Positions 32,281-36,408 of a stretch of DNA of 36,408 nt are shown here, piece by piece. The DNA is from VRUB01 sp046758085 (GTDB taxonomy: Bacteria > Pseudomonadota > Gammaproteobacteria > Acidiferrobacterales > SPGG2). The stretch spans positions 1 through 36,408 of the forward strand of contig JBHHZP010000016.1 of the NCBI GenBank assembly GCA_046758085.1, read 5' to 3'. Each line of letters begins with the position of its first letter. The stretch's first letter is position 1. Under the pieces are notes generated by a model. The model saw nothing but the letters and a program-made list of their open reading frames with translations. It did no database searches and was not told the origin of the DNA. The translations under genes were made by a program, and so were the position numbers.

Positions 32281-32389
32281 CCTTTGTTTCCGAGACACGC
32301 CGTGGATACCTGCGGCGCTACGCAATCGTGCTCCGCTTGCAGGACCGGGGCTCGCCTTCCGTGGCTTGCGACGGTCTCGCAAACAAAGG
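32281..32389. repeat. 16-bp inverted repeat pair flanking a 77-bp interior
   Basis: CCTTTGTTTCCGAGAC (32281-32296) and GTCTCGCAAACAAAGG (32374-32389) are reverse complements at 15 of 16 positions. The interior is GC-rich and shows no gene. It lies in the 539-bp spacer between malonyl-CoA decarboxylase and rarD. It does not share sequence with the five-copy repeat family. The remainder of the spacer ends in an AT-rich island (about 32625-32665) that could hold the rarD promoter. Confidence 0.6.
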
Positions 32390-32772
32390 TTCGGTCCAGA
32401 CCTCTCGAGCGCAGCCCATTCCTAAGGCATCTTTGTCTTGGTAGGTTTCAGCGCGTCACGGCGGGATTTGTGGGACAACAATGTCGCCCGACCATAACGT
32501 ACACCGACCCTGCTTCATACCGGTTTGTCGATCAGTTCGTCGCGGCGGCCACGGGCGGTTGGCATCGATGTCCACACACAGGCACGCGTCTCATGGTGGA
32601 ATGGGCCTGCCGGTTCGCGCTCTAATAATATAAACTTTAATTCAATAACTTATAAGATGTTTTTCGTCCAACTTCTCACCTGGAGCTGGGTACGGCAACA
32701 GCTGGCCTCCCTGCCCCGCCGGCCCGATCTTCGGTCTGCATTGGGCTGTCACGGCTGCGGGCACCGTGGACA

Positions 32773-33708
32773 ATGAAAGCCCCTCGACGCCTCGGTGTCG
32801 GCGACGACGCCTTTACCGGGGTGCTGTACGCGCTTGCGGCATTCGGGATCTGGGGGTTGTCGCCGATCTACTTCAAATCATTGGGCCACGTCCCCGCGAC
32901 CGAGGTGCTGGCGCACCGCGTGCTCTGGGCTGCGGTGTTGCTGGTTGCCGTGCTGCTGCTCCAACGGCGCGGGCTTGCGCTCATCCGGGAGTTGTTGAGC
33001 TGGCGCCAGCTTGGCTTTTACCTGGTGACGGCACTGCTGGTGTCGACCAACTGGCTGATCTTTATATGGTCGATCCAGAACGACCGCCTGCTGGAAGCGA
33101 GCCTCGGCTACTACATCAATCCTTTGGTGAATGTGCTGCTGGGCACCGTGTTCTTGCGGGAACGCTTGAATCGCTGGCAGATCGTTGCCGTGGCGCTTGC
33201 TGCCGCGGGCGTAATGAATCTCGTGCTCGGTTACGGCAAGTTCCCCTGGGTGGCCCTAACCCTTGCCTTCAGCTTCGGCTTCTACGGACTGCTACGCAAG
33301 AAGGCCGGGATGGACGCGATACTGGGCCTTACGGTGGAGGCCCTGCTGCTGGTGCCTGCGGCGCTGCTGTTTCTAGGTTGGCTGGCGTTTCAGGGTAGCG
33401 GGGCCTTCGCCCATGCCGGAGCGAAAACGGATGTGTTGCTGATATTTGCCGGCGTCATCACGGCGGTACCATTGGTTTGTTTTCTCCAGGCCGCTCGCCG
33501 CTTGCAACTCACCACGGTGGGGTTAATGCAATACTTGGCGCCGACCCTGAACTTGATGCTCGCGGTGCTCGCCTACCATGAGCCATTCACGACCGTGCAC
33601 ACCATTACATTCGTTTGTATCTGGGTTGCATTGGTGATCTACAGCTTTGACGCGTTCTTCGCCCGGCACCGCGGAGGGCGTGCTCACCCGGCGTGCAGCG
33701 GCAAGTGA
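32773..33708 (+). CDS. rarD: RarD/EamA-family transporter
   Basis: A 311-residue membrane protein with about ten membrane segments in two EamA halves. Family marks are GVLYALAAFGIWGLSPIYFKSLGHVPATEVLAHRVLWA near the start, STNWLIFIWSIQNDRLLEASLGYYINPLVNVLLG, RLNRWQIVAVALAAAGV, and in the second half TAVPLVCFLQAARRLQLTTVGLMQYLAPTLNLMLAV. RarD proteins are drug/metabolite-superfamily transporters whose natural substrate is not settled. It is a single gene, convergent with the ABC importer. The ATG at 32773 is the first plausible start. Confidence 0.92.
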   Translation: MKAPRRLGVGDDAFTGVLYALAAFGIWGLSPIYFKSLGHVPATEVLAHRVLWAAVLLVAVLLLQRRGLALIRELLSWRQLGFYLVTALLVSTNWLIFIWSIQNDRLLEASLGYYINPLVNVLLGTVFLRERLNRWQIVAVALAAAGVMNLVLGYGKFPWVALTLAFSFGFYGLLRKKAGMDAILGLTVEALLLVPAALLFLGWLAFQGSGAFAHAGAKTDVLLIFAGVITAVPLVCFLQAARRLQLTTVGLMQYLAPTLNLMLAVLAYHEPFTTVHTITFVCIWVALVIYSFDAFFARHRGGRAHPACSGK

Positions 33709-33728
33709 CGGGTCCCGGGCCCGGCCGC

Positions 33729-34463
33729 TCAATGTACCGCCACTTTGACTTCTTGCGCCTTACGCGCCGCACCCCGCGCACGATAGAGCGCTGGTGAGAG
33801 TTTCTTCTCTGTCCACTGCACGGCACGCGTGACGAGGAAGTTCATGCTGAGGTAAATAGTGCCGGCGATGATAAAGATCTCGACGGGTGAAAACGTCGTC
33901 GCGATGATTTTCTTCGCAATGCCTGTCACTTCCAGGATCGTGATGGTGCTTGCTAACGAGGTCGACTTGACCATCAGGATAATTTCATTGCCGTATGCGG
34001 GGAGCGCCTGACGGATCGCCACCGGAAAGATTATGCGGCGAAAGAGCAGCAAGCGTGACATACCGATGGCGCGACCGGCCTCGATCTGACCCCATGGCAC
34101 CGATTGAATGCCGCCACGGATGATCTCGCTCGTGTAGGCGCCGGTATTGAGCGTGAGCGCCAGAATGGCGCAGAAGTAGGGGTCCCTAAAAAATGTCCAC
34201 AACCCTATGTCCTGCAGAAACGGTTGAAACTGCCCCGACCCATAGTAAATAAGGTAGATCTGGACCAGCAGTGGCGTGCTTCGAAAGATGTAAACATAAC
34301 CATACGCGAGCTTTGGCAACACAACGCCTTTGGACAGCCTTATCTGCGCCACAAGCACTGCCAACGCAAACCCGATGGCCAGAGAGCTTGAGACGAGCGT
34401 CAGCGTCTCGGGCACGCCCCCGAGCAACTGCGGCAGGCTCTCCTTCATTAGCTCGAAGTTCAC
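33729..34463 (-). CDS. Polar amino-acid ABC transporter permease (HisM/ArtM type)
   Basis: A 244-residue permease with about five membrane segments. The cytoplasmic EAA loop, which touches the ATPase, reads GAYTSEIIRGGIQSVPWGQIEAGRAIGMS and is followed by RRIIFPVAIRQALPAYGNEII. Such proteins pair with a second permease to form the channel for basic or other polar amino acids. Start is GTG 34463, one base after the stop of the other permease. The C-terminal end is basic. It is the last gene of the transporter operon. Confidence 0.9.
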   Translation of the reverse strand: MNFELMKESLPQLLGGVPETLTLVSSSLAIGFALAVLVAQIRLSKGVVLPKLAYGYVYIFRSTPLLVQIYLIYYGSGQFQPFLQDIGLWTFFRDPYFCAILALTLNTGAYTSEIIRGGIQSVPWGQIEAGRAIGMSRLLLFRRIIFPVAIRQALPAYGNEIILMVKSTSLASTITILEVTGIAKKIIATTFSPVEIFIIAGTIYLSMNFLVTRAVQWTEKKLSPALYRARGAARKAQEVKVAVH

Positions 34464-34464
34464 G

Positions 34465-35175
34465 CTAGCCGTACCTCACGCCTTTGCTCGCCCAAACCTC
34501 GGCCCGATTGAATCCGCGATTGGAGACCGACGTAAGCCCAAGATAGAGCAACGCGGCTACCAAATAAAACGTGAACGGTTCCTTGGTAGACCCCGATGCG
34601 ATGGCCGCTTGTCGCATGATCTCAACGAGCCCGATAACCGAGATGAGCGATGTTTCCTTCAGCGTGAGCTGCCACACATTGCCCAAGCCGGGCAACGCGT
34701 AGCGCGCCACTTGGGGCAACAGAATGCGACGAAATCGCTGCGCGGTGCTCATCCCAATCGCCTTCGCGGCCTCGATCTGGCCCATGGGTACGGCCAGAAC
34801 GGCACCCCGGATGACTTCCGTGTTGTACGCGCCTGCGCTGATACCGATGCATACCATGCCGGTCACGAACAGCGGTGGATCGATGTATCCCTCGTAGCCA
34901 AACATTCCGTTCGCCACAGTGCGCAGCAGACCGCCGCCGCCGAAAAACACGAGATAGATAACCAACAACTCGGGCACGCCGCGGATGATGGTCGTGTACG
35001 CATCCGCGACGAGGCGCAGCACCAACAGGGAAGACAGCTTTAGCGCAGCCAACACACCGCCAATAAAGACGCCAAGACCATAGGAACACAGCGCAACCGC
35101 CATGGTCATCAGAGCACCGCGCAACATTTCGTCACCCCAGCCGGCGTCACCAAAAACGAGCAGTGTAAAGTTCAT
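34465..35175 (-). CDS. Polar amino-acid ABC transporter permease (HisQ/ArtQ type)
   Basis: A 236-residue partner permease with the EAA loop GAYNTEVIRGAVLAVPMGQIEAAKAIGMS, then FRRILLPQVARYALPGLGNVWQLTLKETSLISVIGLVEIMRQA. It contains TTIIRGVPELLVIYLVFFGG, typical of HisQ-like proteins. With the downstream permease it forms a heterodimer in the inner membrane. It is 54 bases after the binding-protein gene. Confidence 0.9.
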   Translation of the reverse strand: MNFTLLVFGDAGWGDEMLRGALMTMAVALCSYGLGVFIGGVLAALKLSSLLVLRLVADAYTTIIRGVPELLVIYLVFFGGGGLLRTVANGMFGYEGYIDPPLFVTGMVCIGISAGAYNTEVIRGAVLAVPMGQIEAAKAIGMSTAQRFRRILLPQVARYALPGLGNVWQLTLKETSLISVIGLVEIMRQAAIASGSTKEPFTFYLVAALLYLGLTSVSNRGFNRAEVWASKGVRYG

Positions 35176-35229
35176 CGCCGAACGCTGACGCGGCTGGAGT
35201 GCTTGCTCAAACGCCGTAGCTGTGTGCGG

Positions 35230-36075
35230 CTATTTCTTAACCGACGCGTCAAAACCGAACCACTGCACGGCAAGCTTGCTAAGGGTGCCATCCTGGATCG
35301 CCTGGTTGATGGCCTTGCTGAACTTGTCCGCCAGAACCTGATCTTTCTGTCGGATGCCGACGCCAACGCCCGCACCGAACGGACCACCGGTCATTCCAGG
35401 CCCTACCATTTTCATGTCCTTGCCTTTTCCGGATTTCAGCAGCGGTACCCAGTAGCTCATTGCAGCAAGCGCCGTGTCGATGCGACCTGCTTGAAGATCC
35501 AGGTCAAGATTTTCCTGCGTATCATAGGTACGGATCGTCACGTCGTCTCCGAGATATTTGCGCAGGAAGTTTTCGTGTGTCGTCGCGGTCTGTACGCCGA
35601 CAGCCTTGCCCTTGAACGTCTTTACGATCTCCGCAATCGCCGCTTTTTCGCCGGCGCTGACATCCTCAAACGTGATCCGGTTCAGGCTAGTCTTGAAGCT
35701 GGCAAACGGACTGTCCTTGCGTACCACGAACTTCGCTGGGGTCGCAGCGTAGTTGCGTGAGAACGTAATGACCTTCTTGCGTTTCTCAGTGATGGACATG
35801 CCGGCCATGATGGCGTCGTACTTGCCAGCTTGCAATGCAGGGATGATACCGTCCCACGCTTGCGCAACGATCTCACACTGGGCGTTCATGCGCTTGCAAA
35901 GATCGTAGGCCAGATCGATCTCGAAGCCAATCAGCTTGCCCGAGGCATCCATGGAGTTCCAAGGCGCGTACGCCCCTTCGGTCGCAATCCGTATCTTGCC
36001 CCACCTGTCGGCCGACGCCTCTGAAGCGAACAGCACGATCAAAGTTGCCGCCAATATCAGATTCAACTTTTTCAT
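35230..36075 (-). CDS. Periplasmic amino-acid-binding protein (lysine/arginine/ornithine type)
   Basis: A 281-residue solute-binding protein of the HisJ/ArgT/ArtJ family (SBP_bac_3). The signal peptide is MKKLNLILAATLIVLFASEASA. The mature chain starts DRWGKIRIATEGAYAPWNSMDASGKLIGFEIDLAYDLCKRMNAQCE, followed by AWDGIIPALQAGKYDAIMAGMSITEKRKK and GKAVGVQTATTHENFLRKYLG. It binds the amino acid in the periplasm and delivers it to the two permeases. The exact ligand cannot be read here; basic amino acids or opine-like compounds are the likely range. Confidence 0.9.
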   Translation of the reverse strand: MKKLNLILAATLIVLFASEASADRWGKIRIATEGAYAPWNSMDASGKLIGFEIDLAYDLCKRMNAQCEIVAQAWDGIIPALQAGKYDAIMAGMSITEKRKKVITFSRNYAATPAKFVVRKDSPFASFKTSLNRITFEDVSAGEKAAIAEIVKTFKGKAVGVQTATTHENFLRKYLGDDVTIRTYDTQENLDLDLQAGRIDTALAAMSYWVPLLKSGKGKDMKMVGPGMTGGPFGAGVGVGIRQKDQVLADKFSKAINQAIQDGTLSKLAVQWFGFDASVKK

Positions 36076-36153
36076 GTTTCCCCTCCTACAGTTTCCGCTT
36101 GGTTTTTCGAATGCATGTCAGTGCAGCCCGGTTGCCGTGCCGGCGGCACGCGC

Positions 36154-36408
36154 TCAAAGGCTACTGGCTAAGAACTGCCGGCAGCGCTCCGATCTCGGGT
36201 TCCTGAAGAGTTCCGCGGGCGTATTTTGATCCTCGATTTGGCCATCGTGCAGAAATATCACCCGGGAAGATACCTCTCGGGCAAATCCCATCTCGTGCGT
36301 AACCACAATCATCGTGCGCCCCTCTTTCGCAAGGTCTCGCATGACTTTGAGAACCTCGCCAACTAATTCAGGGTCGAGGGCTGAGGTCGGCTCATCGAAC
36401 AGCAGCAC
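36154..36408 (-). CDS. Polar amino-acid ABC transporter ATPase, partial (C-terminal part)
   Basis: Only the last 84 residues are in the window; the gene continues beyond the right edge. They contain the Walker B and D-loop region (LLFDEPTSALDPELVGEVL), the H-loop histidine (IVVTHEMGFAREV), and a C-terminal end of the HisP/ArtP type (IFLHDGQIEDQNTPAELFRNP, SERCRQFLASSL). It is the first gene of the importer operon in this window, with the order ATPase, binding protein, permease, permease. A small hairpin (CGTGCC-GGC-GGCACG, 36136-36150) follows its stop. Confidence 0.93.
   Translation of the reverse strand: MLLFDEPTSALDPELVGEVLKVMRDLAKEGRTMIVVTHEMGFAREVSSRVIFLHDGQIEDQNTPAELFRNPRSERCRQFLASSL

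Noticed and set aside
1..36408. Searched by eye for CRISPR arrays, tRNA or rRNA genes, transposases, integrases and phage genes.
   Set aside because: No regularly spaced repeats, tRNA-like structures or recognisable mobile-element proteins were seen. A small RNA could be missed without a covariance-model search.

Overview
The window looks like chromosomal DNA from a GC-rich, uncultured gammaproteobacterium with an anaerobic or facultative respiratory lifestyle. A FimV/HubP-type polar protein and a RarD-type transporter point to Gammaproteobacteria. Two molybdenum-enzyme respiratory loci and several molybdenum-cofactor genes point to formate- and sulfur- (or similar oxyanion-) linked respiration. 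This taxonomic reading is inference from gene content. I saw no rRNA, tRNA, CRISPR array or prophage.

Region 1 (1-9,000) is a formate dehydrogenase and molybdenum-cofactor neighbourhood. It starts with the FDH beta (iron-sulfur) subunit; the catalytic alpha subunit must lie off the left edge. Two very small lipoproteins and the FDH gamma (cytochrome b) subunit follow, then an unrecognised gene and moaD-moaE. Next come two exported ankyrin-repeat proteins flanking a Tat-exported Rieske-like protein whose second histidine ligand is missing. A reverse-strand group (small unknown protein, birA, moaC) closes the region.

Region 2 (9,100-13,350) carries a secreted protein that joins a subtilisin (S8) domain to a HExxH metallopeptidase-like domain, and a TPR protein ending in a 2-oxoglutarate/Fe(II) oxygenase-like domain.

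Region 3 (13,500-19,650) is a compact operon behind a perfect FNR-type box: a Tat-exported four-cluster ferredoxin subunit, an NrfD/PsrC membrane subunit, a Tat-exported molybdopterin catalytic subunit with a candidate cysteine Mo ligand, a TorD-type chaperone and a small AhpD/CMD-like protein. The set forms a Psr/Phs/Ttr-type complex of unknown substrate. A broken UbiA/MenA-type prenyltransferase remnant follows.

Region 4 (19,650-25,860) holds reverse-strand genes: yqeC (molybdoenzyme accessory), a BNR/Asp-box beta-propeller, a DUF6505-like protein and fimV.

Region 5 (25,860-36,408) is metabolic: etfA, etfB and a dimethylglycine/sarcosine dehydrogenase-like flavoprotein (probable methylated-glycine oxidation feeding the ETF), malonyl-CoA decarboxylase, rarD, and a polar amino-acid ABC importer cut by the right edge.

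The main unexplained structure is a dispersed, modular non-coding repeat family with five copies in about 19 kb (near 11.25, 19.7, 22.5, 25.6 and 30.3 kb). The best copy (19,691-19,979) has perfect 11-bp terminal inverted repeats, like a miniature inverted-repeat element. It lies beside the prenyltransferase remnant and supplies the last codons of yqeC.
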